A stretch of 64,000 nucleotides of DNA from Cytophagales bacterium (GTDB taxonomy: Bacteria > Bacteroidota > Bacteroidia > Cytophagales > Cyclobacteriaceae), in contig JAFLBQ010000008.1 in NCBI GenBank assembly GCA_017303805.1, positions 62,001 through 126,000 on the forward strand, in the 5' to 3' direction. The stretch's first letter is position 1. Each line of letters starts with the position of its first letter. Both the position numbers and the translations under genes were made by a program. The notes beneath the pieces were generated by a model that was not told where the DNA came from, searched no databases, and was given only the letters and a program-made list of their open reading frames with translations. This document shows positions 9,558-17,930 of the stretch, piece after piece.

Positions 9558-10088
9558 ATGAAAACCCAATCTGAATTTTTGTTCGAGGAGAGTCAGCACT
9601 TTACACAATGGTGGCTTTGGATGATAATCGGACTTGCGGCTTTGACAACCAATTTGGTATTTGGCTATGGGCTGTTTCAACAACTGATTTTAGGTAAACC
9701 CTGGGGCAGTTCGCCCCTGCAAGATGAGCTGCTGCTGATTGTGAGCCTGTTTACGATAACCAGCACCGGAGCTGTTCTGCTTTTGTTTTATACAGCAAAC
9801 CTCCAAACTCGAATTTCAAAGGCCGGAGTGGCGTATCGGTTTACTCCGTTTATTCGTTCCTGGAAAATGATTGTTCCGGGCAACATTGTGGCATGTTCGG
9901 CACAAGCACACAAGGCTCTTGGATATGGGGTGCGGATTACCTTTCAGGGAGTTGTACTCTTAAGTGTAAGAGGGAGCCAGGCGGTGCAAATTACCCGACA
10001 AGATGGATCGGCCATTGCATTTGGTACGCAGCAGCCCGAAAAATTTCTGGAGGCGCTAGGCCACATTTGTTCTTCTACCCTTAGCTAA
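9558..10088 (+). CDS. Two-span membrane protein with PH-like cytoplasmic domain
   Basis: A 176-residue protein with hydrophobic segments at about 18-42 and 58-80 followed by a soluble domain of about 95 residues. The domain contains ISKAGVAYRFTPF, a Trp-containing strand, GYGVRITFQGVVLLSVRG and ITRQDGSAIAFGTQQPEKF, a pattern typical of bacterial PH-like (bPH/DUF6141-type) domains. The fold assignment is my reading of the pattern, not a search result. It lies 54 bases after the SPFH gene and five bases before the Arc-like gene, so the three are probably cotranscribed. Function unknown; membrane-associated scaffolding is a guess. Confidence 0.7.
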   Translation: MKTQSEFLFEESQHFTQWWLWMIIGLAALTTNLVFGYGLFQQLILGKPWGSSPLQDELLLIVSLFTITSTGAVLLLFYTANLQTRISKAGVAYRFTPFIRSWKMIVPGNIVACSAQAHKALGYGVRITFQGVVLLSVRGSQAVQITRQDGSAIAFGTQQPEKFLEALGHICSSTLS

Positions 10089-10093
10089 AAAAA

Positions 10094-10249
10094 ATGCCTC
10101 AGAAAAAACCATTTGTATTACGACTCGATCCGGAATTGCTAAAGGCCGTGGAGAAATGGGCAGCCGATGAGTTTAGAAGCACCAATGGCCAATTGGAGTG
10201 GATTATCAGCAAAGCCTTAAAAGAGGCGGGCCGGCTAAAGCAAAAGTAG
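10094..10249 (+). CDS. Arc-family ribbon-helix-helix small protein (51 aa)
   Basis: The frame reads MPQKKPFVLRLDPELLKAVE, then a helix with WAADEFRSTNGQLEWIISKAL and a basic tail. The beta strand (KPFVLRLDP) followed by two helices is the Arc/MetJ-type ribbon-helix-helix plan, and the RSxNGQLEWII segment is diagnostic of Arc-family proteins found beside SPFH genes. Only five bases separate it from the preceding gene. It probably binds DNA as a dimer and may autoregulate the operon; a palindrome sits upstream of the SPFH gene. Confidence 0.82.
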   Translation: MPQKKPFVLRLDPELLKAVEKWAADEFRSTNGQLEWIISKALKEAGRLKQK

Positions 10250-10312
10250 CAGCACGCTTGTTCATATTTAGCTTATTCGCGTATTTGGCAACCAGATAAC
10301 TAATCTTCTGAA

Positions 10313-11041
10313 ATGATACGCCTTTTGATTTTGATGTGCCTACCTGCTGCGCTATTCGCTCAATCCGATTTTATAGTTACCATGAAAGCCGATACGCTGA
10401 AAGGCACCGTGCGAATTTTAAATTACGACCACATAGATCGGGTGCAGGTAGCTGTTGGTAATAAAAAGGAAATTTTAACCGCGCTTCAGGTACTTACCGT
10501 TTCAATGGGCGGCAAAACTTATAAACCAGTACAATACCAAAACCGGGTTATGCTTATGCAGCAACTACAAGGTGGCTACCTGAGTTTATATGCCTTTCGC
10601 ATTGCCAACCAGGCCAGCTACGATGGCCGGTTTTTTCAGCGCCTGGATGGCAAAACCCTGGAGGTGCCCAACATGGCCTTTAAAAGAATAATGGCAAATT
10701 TTCTTGACGATTGTGTTGCCGTTACCGATAAAATAAAATCGGGTGATTTGGATAGAAAAGAAATAGAGCAGATTGTGATTGAATACAATGCGTGTGTACA
10801 AAAAGCACAACCGGTGGTTACCGACCTGGTACTGGCCATTATCGAGTTGCGAAAGAAAGTACAACCAGAAAATTTTGATCATAAAACAGAAGTTTTGGAG
10901 ATGCTTGCCGACATAGAGCAAAAGGCGGGGCGCAACGAAACCATTCCAAATTATTTAATGGATGGTTTGAAATCGTACCTGGCGCCAGTAGCAACAGCAC
11001 AAAAGGAACTAGAAACGGTGGTGCAACTGGCTAAGCATTGA
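10313..11041 (+). CDS. Secreted protein of unknown function
   Basis: A 242-residue protein with a clear signal peptide (MIRLLILMCLPAALFAQS). The segment after it, DFIVTMKADTLKGTVRILNY, resembles the start of many Bacteroidota periplasmic proteins whose short beta domain includes an xDTLKGxV strand. The C-terminal half is helical and charged (about residues 130-240). I recognise no catalytic motif. It stands 63 bases after the Arc-like gene on the same strand and may or may not belong to that operon. Confidence 0.7.
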   Translation: MIRLLILMCLPAALFAQSDFIVTMKADTLKGTVRILNYDHIDRVQVAVGNKKEILTALQVLTVSMGGKTYKPVQYQNRVMLMQQLQGGYLSLYAFRIANQASYDGRFFQRLDGKTLEVPNMAFKRIMANFLDDCVAVTDKIKSGDLDRKEIEQIVIEYNACVQKAQPVVTDLVLAIIELRKKVQPENFDHKTEVLEMLADIEQKAGRNETIPNYLMDGLKSYLAPVATAQKELETVVQLAKH

Positions 11042-11071
11042 ATTAAAAACTTTGCCTTCTTCGAATTGGAG

Positions 11072-11914
11072 TTATAAATTATTGGAGGGCTTAAGCAATT
11101 CAAATACTTCCGGGTTAAGAATTAGTAGAACTACTATGGCTATGGCTATTAGTAACCCCAATGCCAATTGCGATACCAGATACACTCCAAAGCCTTTTAA
11201 AAAAGCTTTTACCCGATTCTGATAAGTAAACATGTTTGCATACGCAAAAGAAAAATAGCCGATACCCAAAATCATTTGGGCCCAGTTAGGAATAAAACTT
11301 CCGAATAACCAAAAGGCTATAAGGCTTGCAATACTAAACCAATACAAGTGGCCCAGCGCATAAAAAGGAAGCACCATGTGTTCTATAAAATTCCAATTGC
11401 TCTTTCTAAAAAAAATATAGCGCGAGCAAAATGCCTGAATAGGAACGATGATAAATGAAACTACTTTCATATTGTCGGATACTACCCTGACCGTTTCTTG
11501 CATAAATTTTTCTTGTCCGCTGCCTGCTTTGGGTGGTTTTTGTAATCCGGTATCGGCAGCATTCTTCAAAAAATCAACCATATCAATTCCCAGTAAGCTT
11601 GCTACCACATACAAAAGCGTGATCATTAAAAAGAAATACCCCACCGGGCCATAGTATTGCACGCGGTTTCTCTCAATAAATTTCACTGCTGCTTTTCCGG
11701 GTCTGATCGTCAGGTCGCGCAACGTGCGGGGAAGCATTCCATCAAACCCGTAGATGCGGGCCCAGAAGTCGTTCCAGCCTTCTCTAAAACTTAATCGCTT
11801 AACAGTTGCACGTTGCCCGCAGTTGGCACAATAGGTACCGGAGGTTACGGTGCCACAATTAATACACGTTGGTTCCACCTGGAGTAGAGTTTGTACCAAA
11901 TAACACTTTTGCAC
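11072..11914 (-). CDS. DUF3667 membrane protein with N-terminal zinc ribbon
   Basis: A 280-residue protein with a zinc-ribbon-like start (CINCGTVTSGTYCANCGQ, two CxxC pairs at about residues 17-35). It continues with the DUF3667 signature WARIYGFDGMLPRTLRDL and then four or so membrane segments between about 90 and 265. The start shown is a GTG immediately after the TGA of the response regulator gene (TGAGTG), implying translational coupling; an internal start before the CxxC pair is possible. Family members are common in Bacteroidota and of unknown function. Confidence 0.82.
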   Translation of the reverse strand: MQKCYLVQTLLQVEPTCINCGTVTSGTYCANCGQRATVKRLSFREGWNDFWARIYGFDGMLPRTLRDLTIRPGKAAVKFIERNRVQYYGPVGYFFLMITLLYVVASLLGIDMVDFLKNAADTGLQKPPKAGSGQEKFMQETVRVVSDNMKVVSFIIVPIQAFCSRYIFFRKSNWNFIEHMVLPFYALGHLYWFSIASLIAFWLFGSFIPNWAQMILGIGYFSFAYANMFTYQNRVKAFLKGFGVYLVSQLALGLLIAIAIVVLLILNPEVFELLKPSNNL

Positions 11915-12670
11915 TCACTTATCCAACCAGTCTTTAAACTCTTGCACCCGCTCGCGGGCAACCACCACATCGTTGTCATCGCTGGTTTTAAGTAATAGTT
12001 TAATGCGGCTGTTGGTATGGCTGATCATGTCCTTTATCGAATCTATGCGCACAATATATTTCCGATTGATGCGAAAGTAGCGCGCAGGGTCTAACAACGC
12101 ATCCAATTGGTCGAGTGTGAAGTCGAGAATATGTTTACGGCCATCGGTTGTTTGGGCAAATGTGGTTTTCTCCAGGCTGAAAAAGAACAGGATCTCAGAC
12201 ACTTCGATAGATTTTAAGTGTTCGCCTACTTTGATTACAAAACGTTCTTTGTACTTTTTGGTAAGCATGTGCATAGCCTGCGTTATGCTTTCCATCAATT
12301 TCTCGGGCGAAGGTTTGCCGGTAAGGGTTTGATACTTGGCGAAGGCTGCCCGCAACTCTCCGGCATCAACAGGTTTCAGTAAGTATTCAATGCTATTAAC
12401 TTTAAAGGCCTTGAGTGCGTACTCGTTATAGGCGGTTGTAAAAATTACAGGCGCATTTACCGGTACTTGTTCAAAAATCTGAAAACTCAATCCATCTGCC
12501 AATTGAATATCCATAAAGATTAAATCAGGGGATTGGTTTTTTTGTAGCCACGCAACACTGCGCGTTACCGTATCGAGCTGGGCAAGGATGGTAACTTGGT
12601 GCTGTTCTTTGATGAGCGAAATTAACCGCTCAGCAGCCAGTGGTTCGTCTTCAATTATAAGGATCTTCAT
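11915..12670 (-). CDS. LytTR-family response regulator
   Basis: A 251-residue regulator. The receiver domain covers about 1-120 with the acidic pair IIEDEP, phospho-acceptor Asp54 in DLIFMDIQL, and KPVDAGEL containing the conserved Lys. A LytTR DNA-binding domain covers about 145-250, with KVGEHLKSIEVSEILFF and FRINRKYIVRID. It is phosphorylated by a LytS-type kinase, presumably the one encoded upstream on the same strand, although a 234-bp repeat-bearing gap separates the two genes. Confidence 0.94.
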   Translation of the reverse strand: MKILIIEDEPLAAERLISLIKEQHQVTILAQLDTVTRSVAWLQKNQSPDLIFMDIQLADGLSFQIFEQVPVNAPVIFTTAYNEYALKAFKVNSIEYLLKPVDAGELRAAFAKYQTLTGKPSPEKLMESITQAMHMLTKKYKERFVIKVGEHLKSIEVSEILFFFSLEKTTFAQTTDGRKHILDFTLDQLDALLDPARYFRINRKYIVRIDSIKDMISHTNSRIKLLLKTSDDNDVVVARERVQEFKDWLDK

Positions 12671-12714
12671 TTTTTAAAGTTCATTCGTTGCCGTGAGGCA
12701 AGAAATTTATTACG

Positions 12715-12860
12715 TTTAAACCACAGAGGAACACAATGATTAAATCCAAAATAAACTTTCTCTGTGAAACTCTGCGAATACTTTGTGTAACTCTGTGATA
12801 CTTTAAGCTATTTCACAAAGTTGCACCGAGAAGCAAAGAAAAACACAAAGATACCGCTGT
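12715..12860. repeat. CTCTGTG-type intergenic inverted repeat
   Basis: The 234-bp gap between the kinase and regulator genes is filled with variants of the words CTCTGTG and CTTTGTGTAA. CCACAGAGGAACACAA at 12721-12736 is an imperfect inverted copy of CTTTGTGTAACTCTGTG at 12781-12797. Further partial copies follow to about 12850. No reading frame is apparent. Confidence 0.6.
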
Positions 12861-12904
12861 GGTACAAAATGCTATCGCTAAGCTTTACCAAGTTCTAAGC
12901 TGCA

Positions 12905-13939
12905 CTAAAGTTTAGCCTCAGTAAAAATAATGGGCACGCTTACTCTAAACAGCCGCTTTGATTCTTCCACCTTCACGGGCACCGAACTTAAAAATGTGTA
13001 CCGCCTCTTTATATTTTCCAAACCAGCACCGGTTGACTCAACAGATGGAATGGATTTTTTTTGCAAGGTGTTTTCCACAATCAATATTTCCGCTTCACTA
13101 TAAACCCGAATGGTTAAGGGCTGCTCGTCTGCAATAATGTTGTGCTTGATTGCATTTTCTACCAGCATTTGCAGCACCAATGGTGCAACCAGCCCCGTTT
13201 CATTTAAATCCACCTCCAATTTTAATTTCTCGCCAAACCGGATCTGTTGCAAAAACAAATAAGACCGTAAAAACTCAACCTCTGCACTCAATTGAACCAA
13301 CTCCTTATCGCGTGTGTCCAGTACATACCGATAAACGGTAGATAACTGTTTGATAAACTTCACGGCCTCATCCGGATTCTTGTGTACCAATCCCGTAAGG
13401 GCATTTAAACTATTAAACAAAAAATGCGGATTTACCTGATTGCGCAAACTGTTATACTGGGCTGTAACACTCTCCTTCTGCAACCGCTCGGCATCAACTG
13501 CCGACTGGCGCCAGTTGAGTAAAAATGATCGGCCTGTCATAAACATGGTTATAATAAGAGTAATAACGATGGTGGACAAAAAAGTACCCTCCAACCTGTT
13601 ACCCACATTAAACCCAAAGGCAAAATCAAATCCGTAAATAATTCCGAAAACAATTCCCACGGTATAAACCGTCATACCAACCAGGCCCGCTACCAATCGC
13701 TTTACAGGATCTTTGTGCCACGAAAAGATATTATCCAGCCAGGTGGACACGTACGCATTGCCCCACCACAGCGAAATCCACAAACTGACAGTAAAGAAAA
13801 TTATCCAGTATAGAGATGCGGTTGTTTCGCAGCATCTGCGCCAGATAAACCAACTCATAATACTACCTGCGATGATCGTACCCAGCAAAGCCCTCAGGCT
13901 ATCTCGTAAGAAAGGTAGTAATGCAGGTAACTTTAACAT
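12905..13939 (-). CDS. LytS-type sensor histidine kinase
   Basis: A kinase of about 344 residues. I prefer the ATG at 13939 (MLKLPALLPFLRDSL) over an upstream one at 13993. Four hydrophobic segments occupy about residues 15-145. The His_kinase motif QVNPHFLFNSLNALTGLV is at about 170-188, with the phospho-accepting His in NPHFLFN, and the ATPase part has VLQMLVENAIKHNI (N box) and STGAGLENIKRRY (G box). It pairs with the downstream LytTR regulator. No extracellular sensor domain is visible, so signal sensing probably involves the membrane segments. Confidence 0.93.
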   Translation of the reverse strand: MLKLPALLPFLRDSLRALLGTIIAGSIMSWFIWRRCCETTASLYWIIFFTVSLWISLWWGNAYVSTWLDNIFSWHKDPVKRLVAGLVGMTVYTVGIVFGIIYGFDFAFGFNVGNRLEGTFLSTIVITLIITMFMTGRSFLLNWRQSAVDAERLQKESVTAQYNSLRNQVNPHFLFNSLNALTGLVHKNPDEAVKFIKQLSTVYRYVLDTRDKELVQLSAEVEFLRSYLFLQQIRFGEKLKLEVDLNETGLVAPLVLQMLVENAIKHNIIADEQPLTIRVYSEAEILIVENTLQKKSIPSVESTGAGLENIKRRYTFLSSVPVKVEESKRLFRVSVPIIFTEAKL

Positions 13940-14030
13940 AATTTGTTCGTGATGCGCTAATATAAAAATTAAACAGAGTACTACCGATAGCACGGTATCT
14001 TCAAATATCTATCCTGCGCACACAGTCATT

Positions 14031-14663
14031 TTAATTGCATTGTTTAACTAATTCCTGAGTCATCTCTCTTCCCCAGGTGGGCGCTAATGGGTTGTTTGTT
14101 TTATGTAAATCAAATTGCGCCAATGCCTTCTTGGCAAGGCCGCACGCTTCGGTTGTTGACGAACCTAAAAACCGGGCGGTGCCAAACTGCATTTGTGCCA
14201 TAAGCGCCAAAGCCCGCGGGTTGTTCGGGTTTATGCCAAGCGCCATTCCATAAGTTTGATAGGCCAAGCCTGAATAGTGCGGACCACGGGCAGCCGGATC
14301 AACGGTTACACGAATCATGTGCACAAAGCCTTCCAGCGCTACCAACTCCGCCTCATTCGCTTGAATGGCCTTTCCTTTTTCAATAGCTATTAATGCTAAA
14401 TCCAGGTAGCTGTCTTTCCTGGAACCTTCTGATGCCTGTGTGGCTAGCATAATATTTCCAAATGCACTATAGTAATAAGGTTCCCATTTTGTTTTTTCGG
14501 CAAGCGCAATCCGATCCAACGCATTGATGGCCGACTGGTACTCTTCGGTGGTCTTGGCAGTGTACACCGCATGAATGTACTTACCCATTTGCTCGCTGTA
14601 TTTATCGGAAGCGAATGCACCTACTGAAATAACGAGGGCAAGAAAAAAATTGATTGTTTTCAT
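14031..14663 (-). CDS. Secreted TPR-like protein
   Basis: A 210-residue protein with a signal peptide (MKTINFFLALVISVGAFAS) followed by helical pairs resembling tetratricopeptide repeats, such as YYYSAFGNIMLATQASEG and YQTYGMALGINPNNPRALAL. It starts 24 bases after the TonB receptor gene and is therefore likely in the same operon. TPR-like periplasmic proteins next to receptors often act as structural partners, but no function can be assigned. Confidence 0.72.
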   Translation of the reverse strand: MKTINFFLALVISVGAFASDKYSEQMGKYIHAVYTAKTTEEYQSAINALDRIALAEKTKWEPYYYSAFGNIMLATQASEGSRKDSYLDLALIAIEKGKAIQANEAELVALEGFVHMIRVTVDPAARGPHYSGLAYQTYGMALGINPNNPRALALMAQMQFGTARFLGSSTTEACGLAKKALAQFDLHKTNNPLAPTWGREMTQELVKQCN

Positions 14664-14687
14664 AATTGAAAATGTTTAGATGAATAA

Positions 14688-16847
14688 TTAAAGATTTGGC
14701 AATTGGTTAATTGATTTATTTTTAGAAAGAGTAATAAACACACCTACAAATGCAAACCGGTTGGCAGCCTGGCGAACGGCCCTGCTTTCGTATTGACCTT
14801 GTGCGTTGGGTGATGAACTGTATTGATAGCCAAAAATATTATTGCGGCCCAGCAGGTTAGTACACGAAACGTACACAATAAGATTGCGTTTGGGAAGGTA
14901 TGCCAGGTTGGCGCTTAAATCGTGGTAAGCGGGGGTACGGTCGTGGTGAAACTGAGAAGCCGGTTTATTAGGATTATAGTACGGACGACTGCTGCTAAAA
15001 CTATAGGTAATGCCTACCTGCGATTTTAGTTTGTTAATAAAATGTTTGTACACTGCCGAAAAGTTATGAGCCGATGCGAATGTGGGTGTAGCTGAGATCG
15101 GATAATCCAGGTACAGACGTTTGGTGTCGAGGAATGAATACGACAACCAATAATCTACATTTTTGAAACTTTTGCTATCGCGCCAGAAAAATTCCACACC
15201 CCGGGCGTTGCCTTTACCTTGGTTGGAGATAAGCAGGGGGTTGGCATTTGAAAACTTTACCAGGTTGCGGTATGCTTTGTGGTAAGCTTCAATCCTAAAT
15301 GTCTTTTGGTCGGTTGTAAATTGATAGTTGAGAATAACGTGCTGCGCAGTTTCTTGCTTCAATTGATTATTGAAACGTAGGTATTCGTTTTGAGCAGATT
15401 GGGTGAACGATCCGTAAGCAAAGGAAAACTGCCCTTGCTTACCGGGTTTATAAGCCAATGCCAGCCGGGGGCTAAGCGTAGCCGATTGATTGAGTTGAAT
15501 ATATTCAAAACGACCACCGGCTTTTGCTACTATTTTTGAATTCAAATAATACTCTGCTTCCGTAAAGGTGGCCGAAAGCAGTTCATTAAAAGAAACTTGT
15601 TCACTTTTTCCTAATCCCTCATTGTACCGAACCGCTTCGTAGTGCCGTTGAATAATCTCACTGCCCATCCTGATCTCCAACTGATCCGAAACCGAATGTT
15701 CGGCCACCAGCTTTGTATGTACCCCGGTCTCCGTTTCGCCCATTGGATTGTTGGCCACGCGAACATCGTTTTGGTAGTAGTTGTAGGAAGTGCCGCCACG
15801 CAACGTCCAGGCAGAACTGATAGCCTGCTGATACGAGGCGTTGGCATACCGGTAGCGATTGGTGAGTTCGAATTCTTGCTTTTGACTTGGATCAAGGATA
15901 TCGTGATTGAAAAGTGAAAAGGAAGATTGATTAAAGTTGCCAAAGAACTTTAACATGCCGGTCTTTCCTACCTGTTGGCGGTAAGCCGCGCTTCCTTCAA
16001 ATGCTTCAGGAGCTACTTTCCAGTCCACCCGCTGATTGATTAACCCAAAGTAGGGTTGAACATTGGTATATTGTACTTTGCCTGAAAGCGAGGCGCGATC
16101 CCAAACCTGCGTGTGTGCCACATCTGCACCCACCGAAAGCAGACCGATGTCGGTTTGATTCATTGTGGCTTTGTCTTTGGAGGTAAGCACCAAAGCCGAA
16201 GAAAGAGCCTGGCCATACTCAGCCGAGTAACCACCCGTACTGAAACTTGTACCTTTAAACATAAAGGGCAGAAATCTTCCGCGCGATGGCGTGTTGGGTG
16301 CAGCCGGTGCGTAGGCATTTAATACCAACAGGCCGTCAATGAACGCGCGGGTCTCTGAACCATCGCCACCACGTACAAACAAGCGCCCACTCTCCCCTAC
16401 TTTTTGAGTGCCGGGTAAAGTATTCAATGCCCCGGCAATGTCGGCAGTGGCTCCGGCCGTCATGGCAATATCAACCGGTTTTAAAATGGTTCTGCGCTTC
16501 TCTTCACCGGCTGTAAATGATCCCGCTGAGATCACTACGCCATCCAGTTGATTGATTTCTTCTTTGAGTATGGCAGCAATTGTGAGTGTAGTGCCCGTAA
16601 GTTCTACCGGTTGGGTAAACAGTTTATAGCCGACAAAGGTGATAACCAAAGTCTGCACTCCGCGCTCTTCTGTAACAAACGAAAACGTGCCGTCTAATCC
16701 GGAGCTGTCGCCATCGTAAGAATCTTTGATGAGTACGTTTGCGCCCGGAATGGGTTCGCCTGAAACATCGGTTACGCGACCTGAGATTTTGGTTTGCCCT
16801 ACAGCGAGGCCCGAGATCAACAGCAGAAAAATGGTAACGGTCTTCAT
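14688..16847 (-). CDS. TonB-dependent receptor
   Basis: A 719-residue receptor with a signal peptide (to about LAVGQ), a carboxypeptidase-regulatory-like domain at about 20-105 (SGRVTDVSGEPIPGANVLIKD), and a plug at about 115-225 with ALNTLPGTQKVGESGRLFVR and GGYSAEYGQALSSALVL. The barrel follows, ending with a short hydrophilic tail (NKSINQLPNL) rather than a terminal aromatic strand, which is slightly unusual. It is first in a run of five minus-strand genes (TPR-like, LytS, LytTR, DUF3667), suggesting some regulatory link. Ligand unknown. Confidence 0.9.
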   Translation of the reverse strand: MKTVTIFLLLISGLAVGQTKISGRVTDVSGEPIPGANVLIKDSYDGDSSGLDGTFSFVTEERGVQTLVITFVGYKLFTQPVELTGTTLTIAAILKEEINQLDGVVISAGSFTAGEEKRRTILKPVDIAMTAGATADIAGALNTLPGTQKVGESGRLFVRGGDGSETRAFIDGLLVLNAYAPAAPNTPSRGRFLPFMFKGTSFSTGGYSAEYGQALSSALVLTSKDKATMNQTDIGLLSVGADVAHTQVWDRASLSGKVQYTNVQPYFGLINQRVDWKVAPEAFEGSAAYRQQVGKTGMLKFFGNFNQSSFSLFNHDILDPSQKQEFELTNRYRYANASYQQAISSAWTLRGGTSYNYYQNDVRVANNPMGETETGVHTKLVAEHSVSDQLEIRMGSEIIQRHYEAVRYNEGLGKSEQVSFNELLSATFTEAEYYLNSKIVAKAGGRFEYIQLNQSATLSPRLALAYKPGKQGQFSFAYGSFTQSAQNEYLRFNNQLKQETAQHVILNYQFTTDQKTFRIEAYHKAYRNLVKFSNANPLLISNQGKGNARGVEFFWRDSKSFKNVDYWLSYSFLDTKRLYLDYPISATPTFASAHNFSAVYKHFINKLKSQVGITYSFSSSRPYYNPNKPASQFHHDRTPAYHDLSANLAYLPKRNLIVYVSCTNLLGRNNIFGYQYSSSPNAQGQYESRAVRQAANRFAFVGVFITLSKNKSINQLPNL

Positions 16848-16998
16848 AGCTTCTTTTTTGTGCGATTACACGGTAAATGTGTGGTCTGGCACAGGGCATT
16901 GGTAAAAAGAGTTACCCAACTGTTGGCTGGAGGAGATGACCTGTTACAGATTAAAACCAGGCTGATTAGGAGTTTTGATTTTTCGCGTATCTTTAAAA

Positions 16999-17865
16999 AT
17001 GCAACAATCAGCCGCTACCGCCTTGTTTCTTCCCATCGCCCTCGGCATCATTATGCTCGGGCTCGGACTTTCGCTTACGCTGGAAGATTTTAAACGTGTT
17101 ACCAAATACCCACGAGCCATAACCATTGCGCTGGTGTGCCAGATGGTTTTACTGCCGGCACTTTGTTTTGGCATTGCCATGTTCAGTGGACTTGGCCCGG
17201 TGTTATGTGTGGGGTTGATATTATTGGCTGCTTCGCCTGGCGGACCAACGGCAAATCTTTATAGTCATCTATCCAAAGGCGATGTGGCATTAAATATTAC
17301 ACTCACTGCTGTGAATAGTGTACTCACGCTTTTCACGTTGCCCTTCCTTGTTAATCTGGCGATGGAATATTTTATGGGTGCGGGTCAATACATTCCGTTG
17401 CCTTTTGCCAAAGTAGTAGAAGTATTTGTGGTAGTATTGGTTCCCGTTGCGCTCGGTATGCTTATTAAAAGCAAAGCACCCGCCTTTGCTGATAAGATGA
17501 ATAAGCCGGTTAAAATTATTTCGGCCGTGTTACTCATTATTATTATTGTATCGGTAACCCTCCGCGAAAAGCAAGTCTTGCTCGATCACTTTGCACAATT
17601 GGGCATGCCCGTTTTACTTTTCAATGTTTTAAGTCTGGCGGTTGGGTATTACCTGCCCATGCTGTTTAAAGTTGAAAAGAAACAGGCTATTGCCATTGGC
17701 ATGGAAATCGGAATCCACAATGGTACGCTGGCCATTTACATAGCTTTAAATGTATTGAACAACTCCACCATGAGCATACCTCCGGCCATCTATAGTTTGC
17801 TGATGTTCTTTACCGCAGCCGCCTTTGGTTTTTTTGTAAACATTGGCAGCAAACAAACCGCCTGA
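16999..17865 (+). CDS. Bile acid:sodium symporter family transporter
   Basis: A 288-residue integral membrane protein of the BASS/SBF family. The start at 16999 (MQQSAATALFLPIALGII) is chosen because the family begins just before the first membrane helix. Characteristic segments are LGLGLSLTLEDFKRV, ASPGGPTANLYSHLSKGDVALN (the conserved crossover region with Gly/Asn at about residues 76-95) and EIGIHNGTLAIYIAL near 235-250. About nine to ten helices are expected. Substrates of bacterial members range from pantoate to taurocholate, and none can be chosen here. A TATCTTTA element ends three bases before the start codon. Confidence 0.92.
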   Translation: MQQSAATALFLPIALGIIMLGLGLSLTLEDFKRVTKYPRAITIALVCQMVLLPALCFGIAMFSGLGPVLCVGLILLAASPGGPTANLYSHLSKGDVALNITLTAVNSVLTLFTLPFLVNLAMEYFMGAGQYIPLPFAKVVEVFVVVLVPVALGMLIKSKAPAFADKMNKPVKIISAVLLIIIIVSVTLREKQVLLDHFAQLGMPVLLFNVLSLAVGYYLPMLFKVEKKQAIAIGMEIGIHNGTLAIYIALNVLNNSTMSIPPAIYSLLMFFTAAAFGFFVNIGSKQTA

Positions 17866-17896
17866 CATTGCCTTTTGCAGGTTTGTGAAAAGTGCT

Positions 17897-17926
17897 TTTG
17901 GCTGCCAATATTGTTTGCTATGTTTG
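17897..17926 (+). promoter_or_regulatory. Bacteroidota promoter of the M28 peptidase gene
   Basis: TTTG at 17897-17900 and TATGTTTG at 17919-17926 are separated by 18 bases, matching the TTTG-N17-23-TAnnTTTG consensus. The start codon at 17931 is only four bases further, so the transcript may be nearly leaderless. Confidence 0.65.
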
Positions 17927-17930
17927 GCGA

